Part shown: positions 33,567-42,354 of the stretch, piece after piece
How positions within the stretch are numbered: position 1 is the stretch's first letter
How the letters are laid out: each line of letters starts with the position of its first letter
Assembly: GCF_015831355.1 (NCBI RefSeq)
Contig: NZ_JADWYR010000002.1
Coordinates: 1,364,001 to 1,428,000, forward strand
Length of the DNA: 64,000 nucleotides
Reading direction: 5' to 3'
Source of the DNA: Panacibacter microcysteis
GTDB lineage: Bacteria; Bacteroidota; Bacteroidia; Chitinophagales; Chitinophagaceae
Program-made: the position numbers and the translations under genes
Notes under the pieces: model-generated
Databases searched by the model: none
What the model was told of the DNA's origin: nothing
The model's input: the letters and a program-made list of their open reading frames with translations, nothing else

Positions 33567-35240
33567 ATGAAATGTTTTCCCTTCTTTTTATTAATGGTAA
33601 TTGCTACACTTACAAACACTACAGTTGCTGCACAGATTACAATTGACCTGCAACAACAAGGCAAACCATTGCAGCCTGTATGGGCGCATTTTGGTTATGA
33701 TGAGCCGAACTATACATACATGAAAGATGGCAAAAAACTGCTGAGCGAAATTGCTGCGTTAAGCCCCGCCCCTGTTTATGTACGATGCCACAATTTGCTG
33801 ACCACAGGTGATGGAACGGCGGCATTGAAATGGGGCTCCACAAATGCCTATACAGAAGATAAAAACGGCAACCCGGTATATGACTGGCATATTGTGGACA
33901 GCATCTTTGATACGTATATACAACGCGGAATGAAACCGCTTGCTGAGATTGGTTTTATGCCCGAAGCATTGTCAACACATCCGCAACCCTACCGTCATTA
34001 CTGGAAGCCCGGTGTAAAATACGACAGTATTTATACGGGTTGGGCATACCCGCCAAACGATTATAAAAAATGGGGTGAACTTGTGTACCAATGGGTGAAA
34101 CATTCCATTCAGCGTTATAGTGAAGCGGAAGTAAAAACCTGGTTGTGGGAAGTATGGAACGAACCAAATATCAGTTACTGGAAAGGCACGGAAGAGGAAT
34201 ATTTTATGGTCGATGATTATGCTGCAGATGCGGTGAAGAGAGCATTCCCTGCTGCACAAATAGGCGGCCCGGCCACCACAGGCCCGGGATGGGATAAAGC
34301 GGCTGTATGGTTGAAAGATTTTTTGGTGCACTGTGCGGAAGGGAAAAATTTTGCAACAGGAAAAAAAGGTGTACCGCTGGATTTTATCAGCTTTCATGCA
34401 AAGGGAAGTCCGAAGGTTGTAGATGGTCATGTGCAGATGAACATGTCGCCGCAGTTAAAAGATGTTGCCAGAGGTTTTGAAATCGTGCATGCATCTGCCT
34501 ACAAACAACTGCCCATCTATATTACAGAATGCGATCCTGAAGGTTGTGCCGCATGTGGTATGGCAACCAATCCGGAAAATGCATACCGCAATGGCACCTT
34601 GTATTCAAGTTATACCGCGGCTTCTTTTGCAAGAATATATGACCTTGCCGACCGGTATAAGGTAAACCTGGCAGGGCTTACAAGCTGGTCATTCGAATTT
34701 GAGAACCAGCAATGGTTTGATGGTTTCAGGGATCTTGCAACGAATGGTATTGATAAACCTGTGCTGAATGTTTTTCGCATGTATGGATTAATGCGGGGCA
34801 ACAGAATACCGATTGAGAACAACAACCAAATTCCGTTAGACAGCATACTTAAAAACAGTGTGCATGCAAACAGTGCAGATATTCATGCACTGGCTTGCGC
34901 TGATAAAAAATCTTCATCCGTTATGGTGTGGAACTACTACGATGCAGCTATTGCAAACGACGCTTCGCCGGTTACCGTTACCATCAAAAACATTCCTGCA
35001 AAAAAGATATTGCTGCAACATTACCGCATTGATAAAGACTACAGCAATGCTTATGAGGCGTGGAAGCAGATGGGTTCGCCGCAACATGTTACAGATGAGC
35101 AATACAAACAACTGGAGCGGGCAGGTCAGTTGCAATTACTCAGTTCACCTGAATGGATCAATACAGCAAACGGCGAAGCCGTGATTCATTTCTCCTTACC
35201 ACGGCAGGGCGTATCATTGCTCAGGCTGACTTACGAATAA
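33567..35240 (+). CDS. GH39 beta-xylosidase-like glycosidase, secreted
   Basis: A 557-residue enzyme with a signal peptide ending near TTVAAQ (residue 23). The TIM barrel carries the acid/base Glu in WLWEVWNEPNISYW near residue 198 and the likely nucleophile in LPIYITECDPEG near residue 320, the normal spacing for GH39. PVWAHFGYDEPNYTYMKDGK near the start and FISFHAKGSP are also typical, and a beta-sandwich of about 110 residues closes the protein. GH39 enzymes remove xylose from xylo-oligosaccharides or act on related glycosides; together with XylA and XylB elsewhere in the window this fits xylan use. It is transcribed alone; a GTACAAG element follows 57 bases after the stop. Confidence 0.92.
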   Translation: MKCFPFFLLMVIATLTNTTVAAQITIDLQQQGKPLQPVWAHFGYDEPNYTYMKDGKKLLSEIAALSPAPVYVRCHNLLTTGDGTAALKWGSTNAYTEDKNGNPVYDWHIVDSIFDTYIQRGMKPLAEIGFMPEALSTHPQPYRHYWKPGVKYDSIYTGWAYPPNDYKKWGELVYQWVKHSIQRYSEAEVKTWLWEVWNEPNISYWKGTEEEYFMVDDYAADAVKRAFPAAQIGGPATTGPGWDKAAVWLKDFLVHCAEGKNFATGKKGVPLDFISFHAKGSPKVVDGHVQMNMSPQLKDVARGFEIVHASAYKQLPIYITECDPEGCAACGMATNPENAYRNGTLYSSYTAASFARIYDLADRYKVNLAGLTSWSFEFENQQWFDGFRDLATNGIDKPVLNVFRMYGLMRGNRIPIENNNQIPLDSILKNSVHANSADIHALACADKKSSSVMVWNYYDAAIANDASPVTVTIKNIPAKKILLQHYRIDKDYSNAYEAWKQMGSPQHVTDEQYKQLERAGQLQLLSSPEWINTANGEAVIHFSLPRQGVSLLRLTYE

Positions 35241-35296
35241 AACGTACAGGCATTTCGTTTCACGATTGCGTCCTGGTGCGGCGTATTTGTATTGTT

Positions 35297-35370
35297 CCGG
35301 CAGTAGTTTTTCATGGCATCGCCTGTTGTGTCACTCACTTGTACGTTCCGTTTTTATGGCGACTGTAGCG
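35297..35370 (-). repeat. GTACAAG element, type I core, both arms present
   Basis: The + strand reads CCGGCAGTAGTTTTTCATGG, CATCGCCTGTTGTGTCACTC, ACTTGTAC, then GTTCCGTTTTTATGGCGACT and GTAGCG. Confidence 0.9.
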
Positions 35371-35471
35371 TTGCGGTTAGCTAACTGCCTGCGGAGCGCA
35401 TATCTGTGTGTTCTGTTGTTTATCCTGCATTTTATTATCGCCGGGTGAGATTAAAGATAAGTAACACCCGG

Positions 35472-35492
35472 GCACAGGTCAGGAGACCTGCG
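35472..35492. repeat. CAGGTC-AGGA-GACCTG hairpin, copy 1
   Basis: GCACAGGTC pairs with GACCTGCGC around AGGA with one mismatch, followed by CAGTGC. A perfect version is at 51874-51895. The region 35241-35564 contains nothing else besides the element above. Confidence 0.6.
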
Positions 35493-35564
35493 CCAGTGCG
35501 GTGAAAGATATTGCTATGGCACAAGTTACAGCCCTGTGGCAGTGTGCAAGGCAGCACAGGTTTC

Positions 35565-37121
35565 TTACCTGCTGATAAAAAGTTTTTGTACATCACCTGT
35601 CGCATAATTTTTAAGGTAGTACATACCTGCTGCAAGATGACTGGTATTCATTCGTTGGTTCCCACTTGCATTAATGGTTTGTAATAATTTTCCGGTACTG
35701 TTTAGTAAACCAATTTTTATATTGCTTTGTACGCTGAATGTTATATGATCTCTTGCTGGATTGGGATATACAACAAACCCACGGCCTTTGTGTTGTAATT
35801 GCTGGGCATCAACAGCATTAATTGCAGCCGTTAACGTGTTGTTGCATGCTGTATAAAAAGTAAAAGATGTATTTCCGGTTGTAATATTTACAGGAAGTTT
35901 TACCAAACCAACAGCAGAAAAATTTTCAGTTAGCGCTGTTTGATCCACTTGCTCTTTCAATATAGCATCAGAGAATTTTACCGGTGTGTAAGAAGGGCAT
36001 ATACTGTTGCCCGGTGTATATTTTTTCAGTAACACATAATTACTTTGTCCAAATATAGAACCATAAGAACCTGCCACAACAGAACCATCTTTTCTTACAA
36101 GCGCCGAACCGTTGTTGCGGGAAAGTGTTTGTGGTAATATTGCATTCTTAAATGCGTTAATATTATTTTTTAATAAATAGTCTTTAAGTGTAAACATGTT
36201 ATCATCCATAATGTCTGCTTTGGAAATGCTGTTGTCTGGTCTTATAAGCTGGTAGCTATATTGATAATCTTTATATGGCCGGTTGCTCAGTAAATGTATT
36301 ATAATGTGAATACCGCTTTCATCAGATGCCAACCCGATAAAATGATTGTTTTCATCATCTTCCCGGTAAGCGCTGAGGAATATATGTTTCTCCCATTCAA
36401 ATACTCCTGTAGATTGTAGTTTATACAGGTAGAGCCTGTTACAAAAACCAGAACATTGCTCAGATGCAAAACCAATCAATATCGAACCATCAGGCGCTTC
36501 ATCCAATGCTTCAATAGCGCTGGTAAAAGAGTAAGGAGTAGTTTGCACAGTGCTCCACAAAACGTTGCCTTGCGCAGTTAGTTTACTAACAACGATATAC
36601 CTTGTGCCGCTCCAGAATTCACCAGCAAGAGATGCTGTTATAAACCCTCCGTCTTTTGACTCGATAACCAATCCGCCATAAAAGGCGGTATCATAAAAAG
36701 TATTGGCTTTGGCCGGAAACCTCCATTTTTTCTTCCACTCAATGTTGCCATTTTTATTGCACTTTATCAGTAAAGAGCCAGCATATCCTACATCGGCGTA
36801 CTTGCCGTCGTAGGTTGTACCAAATAAAACAAAACCACTATCGAAGGTAGTAATCATATTTTCCAGTTCCTCCTGGTAGCCTGCATCATAAGTCTTAGAC
36901 CATGTAGCATCACCTTTACGATTTATCTTTTGTACAAACATGTTCGAACTCCAGTTAGAACCTGAATGTCCGCCCATTAAATAGCCGCCGTCTGCAGTGG
37001 AAGCTATGGATATTAGTTTTATTGGTACGTTTGAAGAAATACTGTCAATAAAACTATGCTGAGCATAAGGGGTTATAGTAAGTAAAATAAAAATTGAAGC
37101 AAGCAGGATACGCATTTTCAT
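35565..37121 (-). CDS. T9SS-sorted secreted protein with delta-60-like repeats
   Basis: A 518-residue protein. The signal peptide ends at TITPYAQ (residue 21). The body is a series of short strands of the type DGGYLMGGHSG, DSGFVLFGTTYDG, DGGFITASLAG, DGSILIGFAS and DGSVVAGSYGS, a beta-propeller-like repeat seen in secreted Bacteroidota proteins. The last 80 residues are a type A sorting domain: FVVYPNPARDHITFSVQSN, LLNSTGKLLQ and AAGMYYLKNYATGDVQKLFI. That domain is removed when the type IX system passes the protein across the outer membrane. Function unknown; a paralogous layout is seen at 37958-39490. Confidence 0.9.
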   Translation of the reverse strand: MKMRILLASIFILLTITPYAQHSFIDSISSNVPIKLISIASTADGGYLMGGHSGSNWSSNMFVQKINRKGDATWSKTYDAGYQEELENMITTFDSGFVLFGTTYDGKYADVGYAGSLLIKCNKNGNIEWKKKWRFPAKANTFYDTAFYGGLVIESKDGGFITASLAGEFWSGTRYIVVSKLTAQGNVLWSTVQTTPYSFTSAIEALDEAPDGSILIGFASEQCSGFCNRLYLYKLQSTGVFEWEKHIFLSAYREDDENNHFIGLASDESGIHIIIHLLSNRPYKDYQYSYQLIRPDNSISKADIMDDNMFTLKDYLLKNNINAFKNAILPQTLSRNNGSALVRKDGSVVAGSYGSIFGQSNYVLLKKYTPGNSICPSYTPVKFSDAILKEQVDQTALTENFSAVGLVKLPVNITTGNTSFTFYTACNNTLTAAINAVDAQQLQHKGRGFVVYPNPARDHITFSVQSNIKIGLLNSTGKLLQTINASGNQRMNTSHLAAGMYYLKNYATGDVQKLFISR

Positions 37122-37206
37122 AGAGTATTTTTTAGGTTATAAATATTGTGAGTATTGTTTTAAAAGCATGATAAGAAATGTTTGGTGTTATGAGCTAAGC
37201 TGCTTC

Positions 37207-37256
37207 TGTCATCGCCTGTTGTGTCACTTACTTGTGCGTTCTGTTTTTATGGCGAC
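37207..37256 (-). repeat. GTACAAG element, type I core, outer part missing
   Basis: The + strand reads TGTCATCGCCTGTTGTGTCA, CTTACTTGTGC, then GTTCTGTTTTTATGGCGAC. Confidence 0.82.
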
Positions 37257-37270
37257 AATTTGAATTGTAA

Positions 37271-37312
37271 GGCGAGTCTCATGTGTACCGGTTGTGGAGT
37301 AGCGGACTCGCC
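37271..37312. repeat. GGCGAGTC/GACTCGCC hairpin
   Basis: GGCGAGTC (37271-37278) and GACTCGCC (37305-37312) match exactly across a 26-base loop. It is not followed by a T-tract. Confidence 0.5.
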
Positions 37313-37688
37313 ATGTTGGTAAATATGCGGGTGAGTGCCACAAAGCCAGCTCACACATCTTTCCGACCCTCGCCTGAGCAGGTAGACATGTAACATTGTT
37401 TTCATGTAAGAGTTTGAACAGTTTAAAAAATGATGCTGGCTGACCCAAAGTTGCATGATACCGGTAAATGTAAACTATAATCCAATAGCCGTATACTCCC
37501 CTTTTTCGTGTATTTCTGCTATTCGAAAGCTAAACATTGCTTGCAGGGTTAGCTCGTAATACCTGCGCCGGAGAGTAATGATGACAAGACATTATCTTTC
37601 ACACAAATCGCAGCTTTTGAATGCGCTATAAATAAAATACCTGATTAAACAAGTTACCATTCTGCCGCACGCCGGATTAACGGAACGC

Positions 37689-37762
37689 CACAGCCGCCAT
37701 AAATAACCAACCGTACAAGTGAGTGACACAACAGGTGATGCCATGTAATACAAAAGCCGGCT
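37689..37762 (+). repeat. GTACAAG element, type I core, both arm types
   Basis: Reads CACAGCCGCCATAAATAACC, AACC, GTACAAGTGAGTGACACAAC, AGGTGATGCCATGTAATACA, AAAGCCGGCT. It combines the GCCGCCAT arm with CCAACC. Confidence 0.9.
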
Positions 37763-37957
37763 CCATCATCATTCAACATTGTATGCAAGGGCTGACCATG
37801 ACGCAGTTAAAATACAGGAAAAGGTGTACGCATCTTTGTAGGTTATTAAGCTACATTTAGCAGCTCATTCCTTAACCATTAAAACCACATGCCGTCCCCA
37901 TATGCAATATGACTGTTTCGTGCCATTATTTAAACGCCACAATACCCACAACACTTT

Positions 37958-39490
37958 ATGAAAAAAATACTCTTCCTGTTACTGTTGCTTGGCATTTCAT
38001 TGCCCGCATTTGTGCAATCAACTTTTGAAAAGGGCTTTGGTGGCCCCAACGCATCGGAATACCAGACGGACTTTAAAAGAATAAGCAGCAACAAATTTTT
38101 GCTGGTTGGCTACACCCAAAACTTTGGCGCAGGCTCTAACGATATTTATATTGTTTGTACTGATGCCAGCGGCAACATGAGATGGTCTAACACTTATGGA
38201 ACGGCTGCATCGGAGAAAAATGCCCAATGCGCAGTGGCGGATGACGGCAGCTTTTTACTGGTGGCCGAAACGTATGAAACCACCAGCGCAACCGCTAACA
38301 GTATACTGCTTATAAAATGTGCGCCAAACGGCGATGTACAGTGGACGAGAAACATAAACAGCCATACCTACGCATCATTATCTGTAAAATCTGCTACAGC
38401 AGCACCGGGTGGTAATTTTTATTTTACCGCAGACCCTGGCATTGGCATCATTCCAAAAGGCTTGTTCAAATTATTCAGGGTAAATGCTTCAGGTGTGGTT
38501 ACACTGCAAAAGACAGTGAATACATTGGCCCAGGATGTTTTTGCCTCTGCCGCGGTGGCGGTAAGGGAAGATGGCGCAGTAGCTGTAGCGGGCAAATTTT
38601 CTGTTACGCTTTTTGAAAATGCTGGCAGCGCCGGCCTGATGGTGTTTGACAGTACCGGGGTTATCCAGTCTTTCCAGTCTGTATATTGTGCCAATTGCGA
38701 CCCGACATACGAATCTACCTACCCTATGAAAGTTTATGGGAAAAATAAACAATGGCAGATAGCAGGCATTATTTACTACGCAGGAAAACATTTCTGGTTA
38801 CGGTTAGATAAAAATTCCACGGTCGTAAGTGCTTCTACGGTTAAGCAGTCAGACTTTGCGGTACAGTATGCGGTGAATCACCAACTGCTTACTTTACCTG
38901 ATGGTGCATATTATAATCTTGCGTTCAACAGGGATGGCAGTATGTTTAAGGCCAACCGGTATTATGGTGGCGACACGTATAATTATGATATGATGCTGTA
39001 CAAGTATGATTCACTCGGCAGGATATGCACAGGTTACCGTGTTCCAAAATTTGATTCCATTGTTACACCAAAAAATTTTACGGTTACCAATATTCCATAC
39101 ACTACCGTGGAAGATGGCATTACTACTGGCGCATACGATATTGCGACAAATAAAATCAATGCGGTAACAGTCTTTTGTGAGGGGAGCGCCAACACGAAAG
39201 CGATATCCCAAACTGCCAGTAATGACATCAGCCTACATAAGCCTGCGGCAACCGTTGCACCTAACCCGGCAGTAAGTACCATCACGGTAAGTGTAAATAA
39301 AACATTTGCGGGCAAGGCTGTGCTGTATATTACGGCTGCTGATGGTAAAATTGTACAAACCATCAATACAACGCTCATGAAGGGCTTGAACAACATACCG
39401 GTTGATGTTGCGTCTCTTAACAAAGGTCTTTACTTCATCCGGATTTCAGATGGTGAGCAACATGCGGTGCTGCGGTTTATCAAGCAATAA
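37958..39490 (+). CDS. T9SS-sorted secreted protein, related to 35565-37121
   Basis: A 510-residue protein with a signal peptide ending at LPAFVQ (residue 20). The body has propeller-like repeats (DFKRISSNKFLLVGYTQNFG, DGSFLLVAETYETTSATANS, REDGAVAVAGKFS). The C-terminal 85 residues are a type A sorting domain: ATVAPNPAVSTITVSVNKTF, LYITAADGKIVQ, ASLNKGLYFIRISDGEQ. It shares layout and wording with the protein at 35565-37121, which is encoded divergently, so the pair probably arose by duplication. Role unknown; secretion across the outer membrane by type IX is expected. Confidence 0.9.
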   Translation: MKKILFLLLLLGISLPAFVQSTFEKGFGGPNASEYQTDFKRISSNKFLLVGYTQNFGAGSNDIYIVCTDASGNMRWSNTYGTAASEKNAQCAVADDGSFLLVAETYETTSATANSILLIKCAPNGDVQWTRNINSHTYASLSVKSATAAPGGNFYFTADPGIGIIPKGLFKLFRVNASGVVTLQKTVNTLAQDVFASAAVAVREDGAVAVAGKFSVTLFENAGSAGLMVFDSTGVIQSFQSVYCANCDPTYESTYPMKVYGKNKQWQIAGIIYYAGKHFWLRLDKNSTVVSASTVKQSDFAVQYAVNHQLLTLPDGAYYNLAFNRDGSMFKANRYYGGDTYNYDMMLYKYDSLGRICTGYRVPKFDSIVTPKNFTVTNIPYTTVEDGITTGAYDIATNKINAVTVFCEGSANTKAISQTASNDISLHKPAATVAPNPAVSTITVSVNKTFAGKAVLYITAADGKIVQTINTTLMKGLNNIPVDVASLNKGLYFIRISDGEQHAVLRFIKQ

Positions 39491-39611
39491 AAACCGGGAA
39501 TTCAAATACGCCAGGGCACAAGCGCTGTGCGACTTTGCGGGGTGCGTTGCCCCCGGCAACGAGCACGTGCTGCTGCAAGCTTGTAGGCGCTTTGTGTAGC
39601 CACTAACTGTC

Positions 39612-40040
39612 TCACGCAAGATGTTGCTCCAGGTTCTGCAGGTATTGTGTCCACGCACGTGAGCAACCACCGTAACATTCAAAGTGCGGAACCAACCCAT
39701 CGTGTGTGAAGGTGACTTTTGTTTGATCGCCAAATTCTTCGATCGTGAAGCAGAGCTTTGTTCCTGCCCATTCATTTGTATTGTGCAGGAACGACAAATT
39801 ACTTTCGGTAACCAGCCAGGTAATTTTGCTGCCGGCAACAAGCTCCGTTAATTTCTGGTTGGAAAAGTGTGCGCCACCGCCTGCACTGAAACTAAACTCG
39901 TCATTGATGGCGTTGCTTTTTCCATCAATCCTTTCTTCAAATAAACCAACCCACCAGTTTTTGGGATTGAGTAGATGCGCGAATACTTCAGCAGTGCCTT
40001 TTGAAGTGGTAAAACTGTATTGAAAATTTTGTGCTGTCAT
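39612..40040 (-). CDS. SRPBCC (AHSA1-type) domain protein
   Basis: A 142-residue protein forming one START-like fold: QYSFTTSKGTAEVFAHLLNP and KNWW at the start, GGGAHFSNQKLTELVAGSKI, CFTIEEFGDQTKVTFTHDGL, then WTQYLQNLEQHL. The AHSA1 family binds hydrophobic ligands or acts on small molecules; a particular role is not visible here. It is the second gene of a leftward pair, 11 bases after the DinB-family gene, so both probably share a transcript. Both genes are of the kind often found as small stress or detoxification proteins. Confidence 0.9.
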   Translation of the reverse strand: MTAQNFQYSFTTSKGTAEVFAHLLNPKNWWVGLFEERIDGKSNAINDEFSFSAGGGAHFSNQKLTELVAGSKITWLVTESNLSFLHNTNEWAGTKLCFTIEEFGDQTKVTFTHDGLVPHFECYGGCSRAWTQYLQNLEQHLA

Positions 40041-40051
40041 AGTTGTGGCTG

Positions 40052-40531
40052 TTAATGGAGTAAAACAATTTGCCCTGTATGATATTGCAGATGCGAAGTC
40101 CTGGTAATGACTACATTTAGTTTGTTGCGGTGTGGCTCTGCAGCAAAATCTGCATCTGCAATGGCTGTATGTTTCTGAAACCAGTCTTCTGGGTTCATTT
40201 GCCGGAATTTTTCATGGATCAGTTTATTTTGCGTTTCCCACATTTTCCTTAGTGCAGCAACAGGAGGTGTTTGCACCGCTATATTATCAGGTTCTTTGAG
40301 AAAGGGCCCGTACAATTCGGGGTATAGTTTTGCACCCATGCCCAACAGTACCAGCATTTCATCGTGCACTGCAATAAAATGTCCCAGTAAATAAAAGCCC
40401 CTGTTTTTACCCGGTGCAACCTGCTTTTGCAATTGCTCATCTGTTAATGAACCCAGGTGCTTGTCTAAGTTTGCAATGGAGCCATTCCATCTGTCAATCA
40501 CCATTTTTACGAACAACGCTGTATTTATCAT
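40052..40531 (-). CDS. DinB-family protein
   Basis: A 159-residue protein. The start is MINTALFVKMVIDRW (40531); the frame extends seven codons further only with a TTG start. Helical bundle with the expected three possible metal ligands: GHFIAVHDEM in the second helix (His57 and His62 region) and SHLQYHTGQIVLL near the end. DinB-like four-helix proteins include thiol transferases and DNA-damage-induced proteins; no substrate can be given. The SRPBCC gene follows 11 bases downstream. The divergent neighbour is the broken GlxA-type regulator. Confidence 0.85.
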   Translation of the reverse strand: MINTALFVKMVIDRWNGSIANLDKHLGSLTDEQLQKQVAPGKNRGFYLLGHFIAVHDEMLVLLGMGAKLYPELYGPFLKEPDNIAVQTPPVAALRKMWETQNKLIHEKFRQMNPEDWFQKHTAIADADFAAEPHRNKLNVVITRTSHLQYHTGQIVLLH

Positions 40532-40648
40532 TTTTTGTGTGTTTATCAGCAAATGTACTGTCCGGAACAGCTATTTGCATGGTGCTAAACCGACATTATA
40601 GCGGGTTGATTTAGACAAATAATTGCTATAGTTTTGTTGAAAAAACAG

Positions 40649-41649
40649 ATGAAGCACCTGAGCATCCTTGTGCCGGACGATCAAACCAACATGAGTACCA
40701 TTGCCTGTATTGTAGGTGCATACCAGGTATTCAGTGAGGCAAATAACTGCCTGGTAAAGAAAAATGGCAAAGCTATTTTTACTATTGAGTTGGTTGGTGC
40801 AACCAAAAGCGATTTTTGGAGACCAGCTTACTTTCCATAAAGCACCAGGTAACGATCAATGAAATTGACAAGACCAATCTCATTATTATTCCTGCATCGC
40901 AGATCCGCAGTTATGAGACCGCTGCTGCAAACAACCGGCTATTGATTGACTGGGTAACAAAACAGTATAAGAAGGGTGCGGAAATAGCCAGTATGTGTGC
41001 CGGCAGTTTTATGCTGGCATCCAGCGGCATTCTTGCAGGCAAAACATGTTCTACGCATTGGGCTTTGTCTGAACATTTTAAAGCCTTGTTTCCTGATGTG
41101 AATTTACAAACCGACCAATTGATTACGGATGAAAATGGTATTTACACCAATGGTGGTGCCTACTCGTTTTTACATTTATTGCTGTACCTCGTAGAAAAAT
41201 TTTATGACAGGCCAACCGCCATTCATTGTGCGAAATATTTCCAGATAGACCTGGATAGAAACCTGCAGGCCGAATTTTCAATATTCAACGGGTATAAAAA
41301 ACATAATGACAATGAAATCTTAACGGCGCAGGAATTCCTCGAACAAAACTACCAGGACAAAATATCTATTGAAAAATTATCATCAGACCTGAACATTGGC
41401 AGAAGAAATTTTGACCGAAGGTTTATTAAGGCCACCGGGCTTACATCGCTGGATTACCTGCAGAGAGTAAAAATGGAAGCTGCCAAAAGGATGTTTGAAA
41501 CCACGCGAAAAACGGTTAGTGAGATAATGTATGAAGTGGGCTACAATGATACCAAAGCTTTCAGGGAAGTTTTCAATCGTGTAACAGGGCTTTCACCACT
41601 CGCATATAAATCAAAGTACAACAAGGAAAGAAAATATTCTTTGGTGTAG
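40649..41649 (+). pseudogene. GlxA-type AraC regulator split by a one-base frameshift
   Basis: The first frame starts MKHLSILVPDDQTNMSTIAC (40649) and runs into a stop at 40838-40840. The continuation is in the preceding frame, open from about 40816: LETSLLSIKHQVTINEI, LIIIPASQI, AEIASMCAGSFMLASSGILA, then a C-terminal AraC pair (SIEKLSSDLNIGRRNFDRRF, ISEIMYEVGYNDTKAFREVF-like). Joining them at GATTTTTGG (40811-40819) with one extra T gives an uninterrupted DJ-1/PfpI plus AraC protein of about 333 residues. So one T appears to be missing from a T run. It may be a real pseudogene, a sequencing error, or a slippage site. It diverges from the DinB gene, a possible target. Confidence 0.85.
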
Positions 41650-41713
41650 CCCGGTTTCCATAACAGTAAAGGAATACGCTGTTGTCTTCGCGTTGCCGAT
41701 ATACGTTCCCACC

Positions 41714-41760
41714 GTACAAGTGAGTGACACAACAGGCGATGCCATTATAATCTGCAGCTT
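41714..41760 (+). repeat. GTACAAG element, type I core
   Basis: Reads GTACAAGTGAGTGACACAAC, AGGCGATGCCATTATAATCT, GCAGCTT. It lies between convergent genes. Confidence 0.88.
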
Positions 41761-41863
41761 GCTACATAATCATTAGAAAAATGTACTACATAAGAACCGG
41801 CATCTTGTAAAATGGTGAACCGGCATACGATCATATACCTGCAGATAACAATGCGTAGGGCAT

Positions 41864-42316
41864 TCAGCGAAGTATGTCCCGGATGATCTTTACATGATGA
41901 CTGGTATGTATCACCAGGAATTTTCTTGTTTTAGCTGCGCGTATATGCCCGAAGAAGGGATGATTAAAATATTTGTTTTTATCAATAGCGGCCAGTTCCT
42001 CTATGTTGCTTTTTGTAAGGTTTACATGCTCCCGCAGGCTTTGCGCTGTATAAGCATCGGGCACAACTGCTTTGGGAGATTTTGCCTTCCCCCTCGGAAT
42101 AGCATTTGTGGTAAAAACGATCAGCCGTGGCATGCTGAAACGCGGAGTGTAATGCTGCGGATCAGACTTTTTTAAAGCCTCAATCACCACATCTATGGTT
42201 AGCAGGCTGTGCTCAATATGCCAGCCTACATTGGCTTTCGACACTGCTGCATTCATTGCTTGCTGTTGTGCAATGGCACGGTCCAGTTCTGCAAGCAGTA
42301 TTTCTAATGTTAGCAT
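41864..42316 (-). CDS. DUF1569 (DinB-like) protein
   Basis: A 150-residue helical protein: LLAELDRAIAQQQAMNAAVS, VGWHIEHSLLTIDVVIEAL, HVNLTKSNIEELAAIDKNKY, NHPFFGHIRAAKTRKFLVIH and TSHHVKIIRDIL. The His residues in WHIEHS and HTSHHVKII are in the places where DinB-type bundles bind metal. DUF1569 proteins are of unknown function. It lies 38 bases downstream of the membrane-bound regulator gene on the same strand, so they may be co-transcribed. Confidence 0.85.
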   Translation of the reverse strand: MLTLEILLAELDRAIAQQQAMNAAVSKANVGWHIEHSLLTIDVVIEALKKSDPQHYTPRFSMPRLIVFTTNAIPRGKAKSPKAVVPDAYTAQSLREHVNLTKSNIEELAAIDKNKYFNHPFFGHIRAAKTRKFLVIHTSHHVKIIRDILR

Positions 42317-42354
42317 AGTGTGGTTGGTAATGATTTATTTTATTACACTCAGTT

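Larger units (their letters stand above)
37122..37957. other. Divergent intergenic region of 836 bp
   Basis: Between two T9SS genes. It holds GTACAAG elements at 37207-37256 and 37689-37762 in opposite orientation and a small hairpin at 37271-37312. Reverse-strand frames of about 70 codons at 37224-37456 overlap each other and look spurious. Confidence 0.5.
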
